A stretch of 64,000 bases of DNA from Perognathus longimembris pacificus (taxonomy: Eukaryota; Chordata; Mammalia; Rodentia; Heteromyidae). Shown in pieces: positions 61,301 to 64,000 of the stretch. The notes beneath the pieces were generated by a model. The model saw only the letters and a list, made by a program, of their open reading frames with translations, was not told where the DNA came from and did no database searches. The DNA is taken from NCBI RefSeq assembly GCF_023159225.1, contig NC_063172.1:60942828-61006827 (forward strand), read 5' to 3'. The first letter of the stretch is position 1, and each line of letters starts with the position of its first letter. The position numbers and the translations under genes are program-made.

Positions 61301-61426
61301 AGCCCCGCGATCCGGGGGGTTACCTTCCTCATAGCCCCACTCCACGCCCTCCTCCTCCTCCTCCTCCTCATCCTCTTCCTTCTCCGGGAAGGCGACGGAA
61401 TCTTCGATGAAGCTCAGGTCAGCCAT
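4330..61426 (-). CDS. CA8: CA8, carbonic anhydrase-related protein VIII (exons 1-7, 3' end outside window)
   Basis: Seven exons on the minus strand join in frame: 61426-61324, 60391-60200, 45106-44982, 10360-10265, 6320-6258, 5741-5693, 4442-4330 (741 nt, 247 codons). All junctions are GT/AG. The protein has an acidic N-terminus with a run of seven Glu (20-26), then the alpha-carbonic-anhydrase fold. Aligned by motif to CA2, the zinc ligands read Arg117, His119 and His142, so the first ligand (CA2 His94) is replaced by Arg. His88 (proton-shuttle position) and Glu129 and Thr224 (the Glu106/Thr199 pair) are kept, and Ile225 replaces CA2 Thr200. Loss of the His ligand is the known hallmark of CA8, which lacks CO2 hydration activity, is abundant in cerebellar Purkinje cells, and binds ITPR1 to lower its affinity for IP3. 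Mutations cause ataxia in mouse and human. The final exon, about 44 residues by comparison with known CA8, is not in the window. The acidic run and surrounding motifs make the identity essentially certain. Confidence 0.97.
4443..5692 (-). other. CA8: CA8 intron 6
   Basis: 1.25 kb, AT-rich. One MIR (about 4755-4985) is recognisable; the rest shows no feature. Confidence 0.9.
4755..4985 (+). repeat. MIR
   Basis: Carries the MIR core: 'ttattagccccactgttcagatgggaaaact', 'cctaaggtcacacagcttg' and 'ggcagaagcaggattgaa'. An old, mammal-wide SINE lying in CA8 intron 6. Confidence 0.85.
5693..5741 (-). CDS. CA8: CA8 exon 6
   Basis: 49 nt, codons 194-209 plus one base; enters in phase 0 and leaves in phase 1. 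Encodes [16 protein letters not shown], the segment corresponding to the GKS...LLP loop of other alpha-CAs. The acceptor follows a run of T (ttttttttag on the coding strand); the donor is gtaagc. It is small and easily missed because the flanking sequence is AT-rich. Confidence 0.95.
5742..6257 (-). other. CA8: CA8 intron 5
   Basis: 516 bases. It contains three ACGTCA half-CRE motifs (6104-6109, 6127-6132, 6135-6140) and a tandem 15-bp duplication (6194-6223). No interspersed repeat is recognised. Confidence 0.9.
6258..6320 (-). CDS. CA8: CA8 exon 5
   Basis: 63 nt, codons 173-193, phase 0 at both ends. Encodes [20 protein letters not shown] plus Lys, a helix-forming segment conserved in CA8. 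Acceptor tgtttcag, donor gtaagt (perfect consensus). A 15-bp direct duplication lies 34-63 bases into the following intron. Confidence 0.96.
7545..7705 (-). repeat. MIR, opposite orientation to the 4755 copy
   Basis: Contains 'gttctaatcttggctcctct', 'agttgtgtgacattgggcagg', 'cctcagcaacagaatagagaa' and 'agggttgaagatataattaaatcaaat', the MIR block usually written as ctgtgtgaccttgggcaagt...aaatgaggataataatag. Strand is given relative to the copy at 4755-4985, which shows the complementary 'aaggtcacacagc' form. Confidence 0.8.
9530..9610 (-). repeat. B1-like fragment
   Basis: 'acctctgcctccagagtttctgggatgagagctgaaccaccacaccc' resembles the reverse complement of the 5' half of a 7SL-derived SINE. 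Short and diverged. Confidence 0.4.
10265..10360 (-). CDS. CA8: CA8 exon 4
   Basis: 96 nt, codons 141-172, phase 0 at both ends, so its loss would not shift the frame. It encodes [13 protein letters not shown] through IIALFVQ. His142 matches the third zinc ligand of catalytic CAs (CA2 His119). The acceptor is cccaccag; the donor gtcaga is unusual because +3 is C rather than a purine. It is separated from exon 3 by a 34.6 kb intron. Confidence 0.96.
10722..10805 (+). repeat. Old ID-like SINE with (GACA)n-type tail
   Basis: 'ggggcctggtgaggtagctcagtaa' followed by 'agcatgcag' resembles a diverged ID body. It runs into imperfect gaca/gacagg repeats at 10808-10840. Confidence 0.5.
12232..12440 (+). 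repeat. B1-like SINE variant
   Basis: 'ccaggtgcccatggtcctga', 'gctgcttaggaggctgcggc' and 'tttgaggccaacctggatc' mark a 7SL-derived body. The right part (gagctgggaattttgttcaa to cagtaccag) is unlike the usual Geo half. It abuts an L1 3' end. Confidence 0.55.
12441..12917 (+). repeat. L1 3' end, same lineage as 3203-3570
   Basis: Runs through 'catataaaatgatgctaatt', a T/C-rich then G/A-rich stretch (12781-12830), to 'cacctttacaataaaataaaa' and A-rich sequence. The G/A-rich block before the tail is typical of mammalian L1 3' UTRs. Confidence 0.7.
14090..14400 (+). repeat. Ancient interspersed repeat, family not assigned
   Basis: Internal 'ggctgaaggctgtaagaacaaaa', a pyrimidine-rich (ctctctgcctctctccct) stretch and terminal 'gtagaatcctgactaatgc' resemble old mammalian LTR or DNA-transposon consensus ends. 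I cannot name the family. Confidence 0.35.
14548..14810 (+). repeat. B1-Geo composite SINE
   Basis: 7SL-like half ('aggagcctgagatctaagga', 'tcaaagcccagatagcc', 'ccttatctccaattaact') then the Geo half ('gtggtagagaattatccttg', 'agcactcaggccctaaattc') and A tail. Diverged copy. Confidence 0.75.
15595..15725 (-). repeat. MIR
   Basis: 'gttctgccactctttagctctgtgaacttcacaag' and 'gtctctgtaacacaaggggaaca' match the MIR block in the same orientation as 7545-7705. Confidence 0.65.
17944..18003 (+). repeat. (TG)n microsatellite
   Basis: About 30 uninterrupted TG units directly abutting the 3' end of an antisense B1-Geo SINE. Confidence 0.98.
18004..18282 (-). repeat. B1-Geo composite SINE
   Basis: Antisense copy: Geo half complement ('ctggggcttgaactcaa', 'tcaaggctagtggtctacca', 'ttgagccacggctctacttc'), linker 'ttggaaacaaagagt' with an insertion, then 7SL-like complement ('gctggctttgaac', 'agatctcagcctcctgagta', 'gtgagccac'). 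Confidence 0.85.
18735..18790 (-). repeat. ID-like SINE fragment
   Basis: 'cgatcaaacccaaggctttg' and 'tacatgctagggatatag' are the complement of the ID B-box half. Truncated; followed by a purine array. Confidence 0.5.
18797..19117 (+). repeat. Polypurine array (GA, GAAA, GGAA, GGGA, then AAGC)
   Basis: About 320 bases almost purely purine on the plus strand: (GA)n, mixed gaaa/ggaa/ggga, then a near-perfect (GGGA)n block at 19018-19092, ending in (AAGC)n. Opens long low-complexity frames in all registers that are not genes. Confidence 0.97.
20440..20528 (+). repeat. Diverged ID-like SINE
   Basis: 'gtgcttgctctgcatgccca' followed by 'ccctgggtttgattcccagcc' and an A-rich tail, the ID B-box half; the A-box half is degraded. 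Confidence 0.6.
20897..21111 (-). repeat. IDL-Geo SINE with perfect target-site duplication
   Basis: T run (tail), Geo half complement ('gccagtcctggggcttgaac'), then ID half complement ending 'attcccagc'. Flanked by a perfect 14-bp direct repeat tatccctttccttc (20883-20896, 21112-21125). Confidence 0.93.
21190..21300 (+). repeat. Probable MIR
   Basis: 'tttatcaagggaagaaaacc' then 'cccagggtcatatgaccaacaagtgagaatcaggct' fits the MIR 'aaggtcacacagc...agtggcagagc' block, diverged. Confidence 0.5.
21413..21436 (+). repeat. (AC)n microsatellite
   Basis: Twelve AC units. Confidence 0.95.
22793..23012 (-). repeat. B1-Geo composite SINE
   Basis: T run, Geo complement ('gccagtcctgggcttgaaat', 'gtaccatttgagccacttcc'), a second T run, linker 'gagtagtttattggagatac', then 7SL-like complement ('gctggcttcaaactgcagtc', 'agatctcagcctcctgtgta'). 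Confidence 0.85.
23375..23530 (-). repeat. MIR
   Basis: 'caagtcttggccattaccta', 'gtaactttgggtgagttttttaatacctc' and 'gcagctgaaaaacagacctagcaatacctacc' follow the MIR order; same orientation as 7545-7705. Confidence 0.6.
26095..26310 (+). repeat. Two B1-like SINE pieces
   Basis: First unit 'taacacctggaatctcagccatccagga', second unit 'agtggcccattcctgaagtcttagcaatgcagaaag' with 'gttcaaggccagctaggc' and 'gagattgtgtctgaacaaaaacc'. Resembles a tandem pair of old 7SL-derived monomers. Confidence 0.5.
27424..27462 (+). repeat. (TG)n microsatellite
   Basis: About 19 TG units, 25 bases from the 3' side of an antisense B1-Geo SINE. Confidence 0.97.
27483..27708 (-). repeat. B1-Geo composite SINE
   Basis: Antisense: 'tgcctgtcctggggattgaa', 'tctaccacttgagccacagc', 'ggtgattaattggagataag', then 7SL-like complement ending 'aggattacaggcatgagctacc'. 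Confidence 0.85.
29560..29690 (+). repeat. Possible MIR
   Basis: 'ttctccttatgaagcaaagaaggaag' and 'ctgtaccaaggtcagatgg' followed by 'actggaatcagaacgtagctttctctgcc' roughly follow the MIR core. Weak. Confidence 0.4.
29875..29975 (-). repeat. ID-like SINE
   Basis: 'tgtagatggaacccagggtctttga' and 'ctctgccactgagccaaacc' are the ID body complement, ending 'tagcccc'. Immediately followed by a younger IDL-Geo insertion. Confidence 0.7.
29991..30200 (-). repeat. IDL-Geo SINE with perfect target-site duplication
   Basis: Long T run, Geo half complement ('gccagtcctgggccttgaac') and ID half complement ('gaatcaacccagggcttcct' to 'attcccagccc'). Flanked by a perfect 15-bp direct repeat taagctgtccctctt (29976-29990, 30201-30215). 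Confidence 0.95.
31386..31417 (+). repeat. (CA)n microsatellite
   Basis: About 16 CA units, not attached to a recognisable SINE. Confidence 0.95.
32010..32245 (+). repeat. B1-Geo composite SINE inside the old L1
   Basis: 'ggcattggtggttcacatatgtaatctta' (7SL-like start), 'agatctgagatctgaggatta', 'gactcttacctctaattaacc', then the Geo half ending 'gagttcaagccccagtacaggcac'. Confidence 0.8.
34096..34125 (+). repeat. (TA)n microsatellite
   Basis: About 15 TA units within the old L1. Confidence 0.95.
34705..35897 (+). mobile_element. Younger L1 insertion with 5' inversion (twin priming)
   Basis: The 3' part (34976 to about 35897) is sense L1: ORF2 C-terminus (open from the junction to a stop at 35371, with [27 protein letters not shown] and [20 protein letters not shown] motifs), a 3' UTR with a G-rich block (35749-35790) and an A-rich tail. 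The 5' part (34705-34975) is the ORF2 segment just upstream, in reverse orientation. Both parts share the 12-base edge tgggaatgtaaa (34707-34718 inverted, 34976-34987 direct). A 14-bp target-site duplication with one mismatch flanks the whole (34691-34704, 35898-35911). Confidence 0.93.
36121..36324 (-). repeat. IDL-Geo SINE with target-site duplication
   Basis: T run, Geo complement ('ggccagtcctggggcttgga'), ID complement ('ggagaatcgaacccagggct'). Flanked by a 14-bp direct repeat with one mismatch, gactgMatcaactt (36107-36120, 36325-36338). Inserted in the old L1. Confidence 0.93.
37321..37369 (+). repeat. (GT)n microsatellite
   Basis: 24 GT units at the 3' side of an antisense B1-Geo SINE. 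Confidence 0.98.
37385..37622 (-). repeat. B1-Geo composite SINE
   Basis: Antisense: 'gttgtggggtttgaacacag', 'tctaccactttgagccacag', 'ctggctaattggaggtaaga', then 7SL-like complement ('ggctagctttgaactgagat', 'agcttcctgagtagctagca'). Confidence 0.85.
39527..39765 (+). repeat. B1-Geo composite SINE
   Basis: 'ggtgccagtggctcatgact', 'ttaggaggctgagatttgaa', 'gaagccagcctgagcaggaaag', linker 'cttcaataaactaccaacaa', then Geo half ('gaggtagaaccctagcctta' to 'ctcaaactccagcacacac'). Confidence 0.85.
41468..41564 (-). mobile_element. Very short 5'-truncated L1 with target-site duplication
   Basis: About 97 bases. Its complement matches the last 100 bases of the younger L1 at 35790-35885 (gtaacaaacagtacaagaaatgt..., 'ctgtacatcagtttgataataaaaatttg'). 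Flanked by a 13-bp direct repeat with one mismatch ttcRtaactcttt (41455-41467, 41565-41577). Confidence 0.9.
42839..42935 (+). repeat. L1 3' terminus ('cacctttacagtcaaaata' lineage)
   Basis: 'actgttcaaaaagaaacatactcat', 'tatgtaactgtaacccctctggacatcacctttaca' and an A tail match the ends of the 3203-3570 and 12441-12917 copies. Confidence 0.75.
43185..43345 (+). repeat. SINE-like half followed by an L1-like 3' end
   Basis: 'gctgagggagtggctcaaatggcagagcgctagcccagcaagc' is an ID/Geo-type half (43187-43255). It is followed by 'tatggaaatgtcacaatgaaacccctttgttcaaataatatatgctaataaaaa', which resembles an old L1 3' end. A related ending appears near 44680-44730 ('gaaagtatcgcaatgaattt'). Confidence 0.45.
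44982..45106 (-). CDS. CA8: CA8 exon 3
   Basis: 125 nt, codons 99 (shared) to 140, entering in phase 1 and leaving in phase 0. Acceptor ttctttcag, donor gtaaga. It carries the core [10 protein letters not shown] motif: Arg117 occupies the place of CA2 His94 and His119 matches His96. GSEHTVN follows, with Glu129 equivalent to CA2 Glu106. This exon shows why the protein should not bind catalytic zinc. Confidence 0.97.
46879..47246 (-). mobile_element. Solo LTR, endogenous gammaretrovirus-like (ERV1)
   Basis: 368-bp unit with TG...CA ends on either strand. Read on the minus strand it has a U3-like region, CAATAAA polyadenylation signal (complement at 46959-46965), and a U5 with 'gagactgtctctgagtggtg' style sequence ending near 'ctccgtaaca'. 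It is flanked by gtac (46875-46878) and gtag (47247-47250), a 4-bp target duplication with one mismatch, the usual length for this class. No gag, pol or env sequence is attached, as expected for recombination between two LTRs. Confidence 0.75.
47460..47594 (+). repeat. Purine-rich GAA/GAGGA stretch
   Basis: Irregular gaagag/gaggag/ggaaga sequence of about 135 bases on the plus strand. Opens Glu/Lys-rich frames that are not genes. Confidence 0.9.
47611..47826 (+). repeat. IDL-Geo SINE with perfect target-site duplication
   Basis: 'ggggctgggaacatggccta' ID half, 'gtggatcaagtggtagagtg' Geo half, A tail turning into (GAAA)n. Flanked by a perfect 16-bp repeat gaaaatgacaaccacc (47595-47610, 47827-47842). 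Confidence 0.95.
48035..48250 (+). repeat. Diverged B1-Geo SINE ending in a C run
   Basis: 'gagatctcagccccgtagttcaaagccagcccagg', 'cactatctccaagaatg', then 'ctgaattcaagccccagtactggcac' followed by ten C (48240-48249). Confidence 0.7.
48268..48480 (+). repeat. IDL-Geo SINE
   Basis: 'gggctcagaatgtggcttagtggtagagtgcttgcc' ID half, 'actgtggctcaagtggtagagtgctgggcttgagc' Geo half, 'caagccccaagactgg' and a long A tail. Nearly adjacent to the preceding SINE. Confidence 0.9.
48530..48955. repeat. Cluster of old B1- and ID-like SINE fragments
   Basis: 48545-48650 is a B1-like complement ('cttctgagtactgggtttataggc'). 48670-48850 carries two B1-like starts ('ctagaatctcagctactcatgagg', 'cttgtcatcccaacttcagaggc'). 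48885-48945 is an ID-like body ('gggacatggcttaagaggtaaagcac'). Confidence 0.55.
50290..50395 (-). repeat. ID-like SINE
   Basis: 'gggttggggatttgaactcc' and 'gataccattgagccatgcca' are the ID body complement. Confidence 0.55.
50505..50605 (-). repeat. B1-like fragment
   Basis: 'tcagccttccgagtagctagaattcctggcttgatccactggcgc' is the complement of a 7SL-like SINE start. Diverged. Confidence 0.45.
50769..50987 (+). repeat. IDL-Geo SINE with perfect target-site duplication
   Basis: Full dimer (gggctgggaatatggcctgg to caagacccaagactggc) with an A-rich, (AAAAT)n-like tail. Flanked by a perfect 12-bp repeat atttggcttctg (50757-50768, 50988-50999). Confidence 0.93.
51818..51945 (+). repeat. B1-type monomer SINE
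   Basis: 'ctggtgtgttaatacacacctataattccaacacttgggaggctaaggcaggagaatc' and 'cttgtcttgaaaaac' match a 7SL-derived B1 monomer without the Geo half. Confidence 0.8.
52943..53163 (-). repeat. B1-Geo composite SINE
   Basis: Clear full copy. After a C/T-rich tail complement (52902-52942): Geo complement ('catgggcttgaactctgggc', 'cacttgagccacagcgccac'), linker 'ggtagttaattggaggtaag', 7SL-like complement ('caggctggctttgaactgtg', 'tagctgctgag' complement, 'ggcatgagccaccagcaccc'). Confidence 0.9.
54788..55017 (+). repeat. B1-Geo composite SINE
   Basis: 'atgctggtggcacacacctgtaattctagctactcaggagg', 'tccaattaaacaacaaaaagctgg', 'ctgtggctcaagtggtagaa', 'ccctaggactggcaccacaa'. Its A-rich tail passes directly into a purine array. 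Confidence 0.92.
55018..55156 (+). repeat. (GAGAA)n to (GGGGA)n array
   Basis: About 140 bases of gagaa units grading into near-perfect GGGGA units (55060-55140). It starts at the tail of the preceding SINE. Four-G runs at five-base period give strong G-quadruplex potential on the plus strand. Confidence 0.97.
55446..55552 (+). repeat. (GGAA)n to (GGGA)n array
   Basis: gaaggaagaaaggaagg grading into uninterrupted ggga units and a final g-rich part. Confidence 0.97.
55829..56168 (+). mobile_element. LTR fragment, ERVL-MaLR type
   Basis: 'gctgtggtctgaatgtttct', 'aggtgattcatgaggtccca', 'ccttctgccaggtgaggaga', 'ccaccttgaccttggacttc' and 'tatggtattttgttatagcag' appear in the order seen in MLT/MST-type MaLR LTRs. 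Ancient, with no internal retroviral sequence attached. Confidence 0.7.
56755..57002 (-). repeat. B1-Geo composite SINE, diverged
   Basis: 'tttgccagtactgagcttaagc', 'gctggtgctactctacaaatt', then 7SL-like complement ('aggctggcttcaaacaatga', 'ctgagtagccaggacagtag'). Confidence 0.75.
57070..57140 (+). repeat. B1-like fragment
   Basis: 'ctctgtgaggtagcatacacctgtaagctcagaac' resembles a diverged B1 start. Confidence 0.5.
57308..57410 (-). repeat. B1-like fragment
   Basis: T run then 'aggcttcactatgtatgtatcatcttgcctcagtctacagagttcgggaattgtaag' fits a B1 complement. Confidence 0.55.
58331..58560 (+). repeat. B1-Geo composite SINE
   Basis: 'acaggtgctggtggcttatg', 'agctactcgggagtttgaga', 'tctatctccaattaaccacg', 'gctgtggctcaagtagtaga', 'ctcaagccccaggaccac'. 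Confidence 0.88.
60200..60391 (-). CDS. CA8: CA8 exon 2
   Basis: 192 nt, codons 35-98, phase 1 at both ends. The acceptor is a T-rich tract ending in cttag; the donor is gtattt. It encodes [20 protein letters not shown] onward, the start of the carbonic anhydrase domain (the QSPINL motif is shared by alpha-CAs). NDGH ends in His88, the counterpart of the CA2 proton-shuttle His64. The first five residues repeat the GVEWG of exon 1. Ends at KSKS before the intron. Confidence 0.97.
60392..61323 (-). other. CA8: CA8 intron 1
   Basis: 932 bases, starting inside the CpG island (GC-rich 61000-61320) and becoming AT-rich towards exon 2. Includes an alternating CA/TG and CATAYRC stretch around 60760-60820 (gtatacacgtgtgtac type). 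No coding feature. Confidence 0.9.
61324..61426 (-). CDS. CA8: CA8 exon 1 coding part
   Basis: Codons 1-34 plus one base. The start ATG (61424-61426) sits in a strong Kozak context (G at -3, G at +4) and is the first ATG downstream of the putative TATA element. It begins [10 protein letters not shown], diagnostic of CA8. Residues 17-26 are acidic (EED, then seven Glu encoded by a GAG run), followed by GVEWGYEE. The donor gtaacc follows at 61323. The exon is phase 1 at its end and lies inside the CpG island. The reading frame stays open upstream of the ATG as far as 61858, so stops alone do not fix the start; family conservation does. Confidence 0.96.
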
Positions 61427-61670
61427 GGCAAGGCCGCGGGGGGCCGCCGGGCGGGACGAGCGCGCCGCGTGGGAAGCGGAGTGGGCGCGCGCGACCCGGT
61501 GGGACCCCGGGGGGCGCACGGGCGCACGGGCGCCGGAGGGCGCGAGCGGGGCGTGCGGAGGACTCCCGGCGGCCCGCGGCAACTCCGGGGCGACCCGCGC
61601 GGGCGGGCGGGCGGGCGGAGAGCGAGGGCGACGACGGAGGCCGGTCCGCAGGCGGGGTGCGCGGGGCGAA

Positions 61671-61677
61671 TTATAAA
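61671..61677 (-). promoter_or_regulatory. CA8: TATA-like element of the CA8 core promoter
   Basis: TTTATAA on the minus strand, isolated in otherwise extremely GC-rich DNA, about 245 bases upstream of the CA8 ATG. If functional, transcription would start near 61640-61650, giving a 5' UTR of roughly 215-225 bases. No ATG occurs in that interval on the minus strand, so the CA8 ATG would be the first. The start site itself is inferred, not seen. Confidence 0.45.
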
Positions 61678-61704
61678 CCCGGCGGGGGGGTGTGTCCACC
61701 CTGC

Positions 61705-61770
61705 GAGGACACGCCCACTGCGGGGAGACACGCCCACTGGAGGACACGCCCCCTCCCCCGCCCCGCCCCC
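61705..61770. promoter_or_regulatory. Three CACGCCC boxes followed by GC boxes
   Basis: CACGCCC occurs at 61710-61716, 61729-61735 and 61745-61751 on the plus strand (GGGCGTG on the CA8 coding strand), each in a near-repeat of gaggacacgcccactg. A ccccgccccgccccc tract follows at 61756-61770. CACGCCC/GGGCGTG is a KLF-type CACCC box and the tract is a classic Sp1/KLF GC box. They lie 30-95 bases upstream of the TATA-like element. Confidence 0.55.
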
Positions 61771-62126
61771 CCCCCCCCCTCGCGCTTAGCTGGCCCGGGC
61801 ACCCGGGAGCCAGCAGCCGCAGTTGGGCGACTTGGGGCACCGGAGCAGACAGACCCACGGACGGAGGGTCCTCCGAGCCCCTTCCGCGAGGCCGCCGGTA
61901 CTCACTCCCGCTGCTTCTGCCCCGCCGCCTGCACCGGGCATCCCAAGCCCCCCGCCCTCCCCCTCCCCCCCGAGTTGTCCAAGGGCAGCCGGCAGGACCC
62001 CAAAGGCCTCAGCCGGGTCTCCCTCCCCTTCCTCGATTTCCCTCCTCAACCCAAGGCCCGCTGCAGTGTGCAGGAGATTTCCAAAGTACAAAGACAAAAC
62101 AAACGATGTTTTTCCTTTGAAACGTG

Positions 62127-62165
62127 CTGGGGGGGTTTGGGGGTGGGGGGGGTGGGGGGGGTTGG
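62127..62165 (+). repeat. G-run tract upstream of CA8
   Basis: Five or more runs of four to eight G separated by one to three bases, about 700 bases upstream of the CA8 ATG, just outside the CpG island. Predicts a G-quadruplex on the plus strand (template strand for CA8 orientation is plus). Confidence 0.8.
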
Positions 62166-63149
62166 CAGGAATGCCCTGGAACACAATTAACCATGTAAAA
62201 GGGCCTCCTCGGGGGACCGAGGAAAGGCAGTGTGGAAAGCTTTCTAAGAAACTTGTAGCTCCGAAAAATCATTCGAGAGGAAAAAAAAAAAAAAAACTCT
62301 AATAATTTTAATGTCAAGAAATGGATAACAGTCGGGACAATTTTTGCGAGCGTTATTTGTAAAGCAAAGCCAGGGCGAGGCAGCAGGGCCGGGAGGTTGC
62401 TTCCTTCCAGCTTAGTTCAGAGAAGCTTCACCGTTCACCTTGCTGTGTACACAACTCCCCATCAATCGCCCTGCCAAGCCGTGTAAATAATGACATGCAC
62501 ACCTTACAGAACAAGCAGGAACGTTTCCTGATCCCAAGAGGTCACATTGCTGCCTCTTCAGCCTGCTTCCCCATCCTGTGTTAAGGGCTGACAACCCCAG
62601 CCCCAGGTTCCACTGCCTTGGGAAAATAAGAAGCTCTGAATATATTCAGTCACCCCCTGAGCTCCTTTGCTTTACACTCCGAAGATACGTTTACATAAGA
62701 AGCCCAGTTTCAGGCTTTAGGTACAATTTCTGTGTTTTAGGCCCGGTGCACATGTCAAAAACGTTGGCTAGTAGTTGAATAGACTGCAGTTGCCCAAGCA
62801 CACCAGCCTAGTGGATGCTTGATCCCTCAAGTAAGGAGAGAGATCAGATTGAGAATTTTTAGATTCTGTGTCCTCCTGTCCTCTTCTGCCTACAAGACAC
62901 CTTCACTTTCAAAAAGCACCTGTCTAGAAACCTCTCTAGAAACAGTATTGAGGCTGAGAGAGGAAGTAGAAACTTCAGTCTGCTGTTTTCTGGAAAGTTT
63001 AGCTAAAATGTTGAAAACTTGATCAACTTTAGCTTAGACGCTATGGATTTCAAGCATTTGGATAATAAAGTCGGCCGTATCATTCAGAGACACTGAATCA
63101 GTCCATGAATCTGAATTTGGTCTGTATTCTCTGCCTTGGAGGGCTTTTG

Positions 63150-63390
63150 TTTTTTGTTTGGGGTCTTACCAGGGAATAAAACTCAGCACCTCCTGTTTGC
63201 TGAGCAGATGCTGTATCACTTAATCCATAGCCCCAGCTCCTTCTACCACTGGGTATTTTCAGGTAAGGATTGGGTTTGATGTCCAGTTAGCCTCAGTTTC
63301 AGTCATTGTACTTGTGCCTGCCTGTGTTGCTGTGGATGACAGGCACTCCGCCTGTGTAGCTGGGATAACAGTCGTGTGCCACCAGCAATA
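63150..63390 (-). repeat. Old ID- and B1-like SINE fragments
   Basis: 63160-63240: 'taaaactcagcacctcctgt' to 'tccatagccccagctcc' is an ID complement. 63275-63390: 'gcctgtgtagctgggataac' and 'gtgtgccaccagca' is a B1 complement. Confidence 0.55.
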
Positions 63391-64000
63391 GACTTTAGTC
63401 AAAACACAGTCCCTCAGTCGAGCTTGAGCTACTTCCAAGGCTGTGTAAGTGGACGTTCTCTTGTCTTTGCCTGAGACAGCCAAAAGCATTCCCTAAGCCC
63501 ATAGTCATAGCCCCTATCAAAAATTACCAACCAATTACCTACCCTTCAAGTTCTTCTAAAAGGAATATCTCACTTCTTTTCTTTTACTTGGAAACCCTTG
63601 TTTTGAATTTTCTTTTTAGGGGTGTGTTCACATTAGGCAACTGGGGCAGCTAGTGAAGTCCTGGTAAAGGCTCTGGAGGACCTCAAAATTAAACTCACAT
63701 TGGCACTCTGAGCTCATCAGCAATATTCATTGCTATCTGTCCTCAAATGCACATAGATGTGACAATGCAGCCATTCTGGAACCATAGATGACGTTTAGAG
63801 AATCATATGGATATGGAGGGATTTTTTCCCTACCAAACCAGAAAACATGAAAATCCCCGTGACACATAAGTGGGTTTTCCATGAGTGAATGGCATGCCAT
63901 ATTCACAAAAAGATAGGATGAGTGATTTGATGGTTAATATTACGTTTTCAAATACACAGCTTTGCATACAGCTGACGGTATATTGCCATTCAGAAATGCT

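Larger units (their letters stand above)
60990..62080. promoter_or_regulatory. CA8: CpG island at the CA8 5' end
   Basis: Sharp change from AT-rich intron and flank to very GC-rich DNA with dense CpG (for example 61140-61260 and 61430-61640), covering intron 1's 5' part, exon 1, the predicted 5' UTR and upstream DNA. Typical of a mammalian CpG-island promoter. Several long open frames run through it on both strands because stop codons are rare in such sequence. Confidence 0.9.
61427..64000. other. Upstream flank of CA8
   Basis: After the CpG island (to about 62080) comes a G-run tract (62127-62165), an A run (62281-62296) and ordinary sequence. 62300-63140 and 63400-64000 show no gene or named repeat. 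Old SINE fragments lie at 63150-63390. No divergent gene is recognisable. Confidence 0.7.

Noticed and set aside
60681..62302. Many long open frames on both strands in the CpG island (up to 322 codons)
   Set aside because: Stop codons are rare in very GC-rich DNA. Only the frame starting at 61426 shows family homology; the others are Gly/Pro/Arg/Ala-rich and overlap it on both strands.

Overview
This window is mammalian nuclear DNA. It holds introns with canonical GT/AG junctions, a CpG-island promoter, mammalian L1 and MIR repeats, and rodent-type SINEs. The SINEs narrow the lineage. Many copies are dimers of an ID-like (tRNA-Ala-derived) left half joined to a right half ending in a conserved 'ccccaggactggc' plus A tail. 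As I recall, this is the IDL-Geo SINE of geomyoid rodents (kangaroo rats, pocket mice, pocket gophers). I infer a geomyoid rodent from memory of that family, not from a database search.

The only protein-coding gene I can support is CA8 (carbonic anhydrase-related protein VIII), on the minus strand. Exons 1 to 7 can be placed to the base: 61426-61324, 60391-60200, 45106-44982, 10360-10265, 6320-6258, 5741-5693 and 4442-4330. They join in frame into 247 codons. The final coding part (about 44 residues in known CA8 proteins) lies beyond the left edge. Intron 3 alone is 34.6 kb. The product has Arg at position 117, where catalytic carbonic anhydrases have the first zinc-binding His. It is therefore expected to be acatalytic and to act as a regulator of the IP3 receptor ITPR1, as known for the family.

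Layout: 1-4329 is the end of the visible gene (intron 7, incomplete). 4330-10360 carries exons 7 to 4 with MIRs and few young repeats. 10361-44981 is intron 3, which contains most of the repeats: about 5.5 kb of an old L1 at 31.4-37.2 kb interrupted by a SINE, a TA tract, a younger 5'-inverted L1 and another SINE. 45107-60199 is intron 2, with a solo gammaretrovirus-like LTR, a MaLR-type LTR, clustered IDL-Geo copies and two purine-rich arrays. 60392-61323 is intron 1. About 60.99-62.08 kb is the CpG island with the CA8 start codon. 62.1-64.0 kb is upstream flank with only old SINE pieces.

I found no sign of a novel biological system, operon, CRISPR array or unknown gene. The points most worth a second look concern genome evolution: a second SINE family that fuses a 7SL/B1-like half to the same Geo half; long (TG)n tracts sitting at the 3' tail of three of those SINEs; a nested, twin-primed L1 with its target-site duplication; and a set of tandem CACGCCC boxes next to a TATA-like element upstream of CA8.
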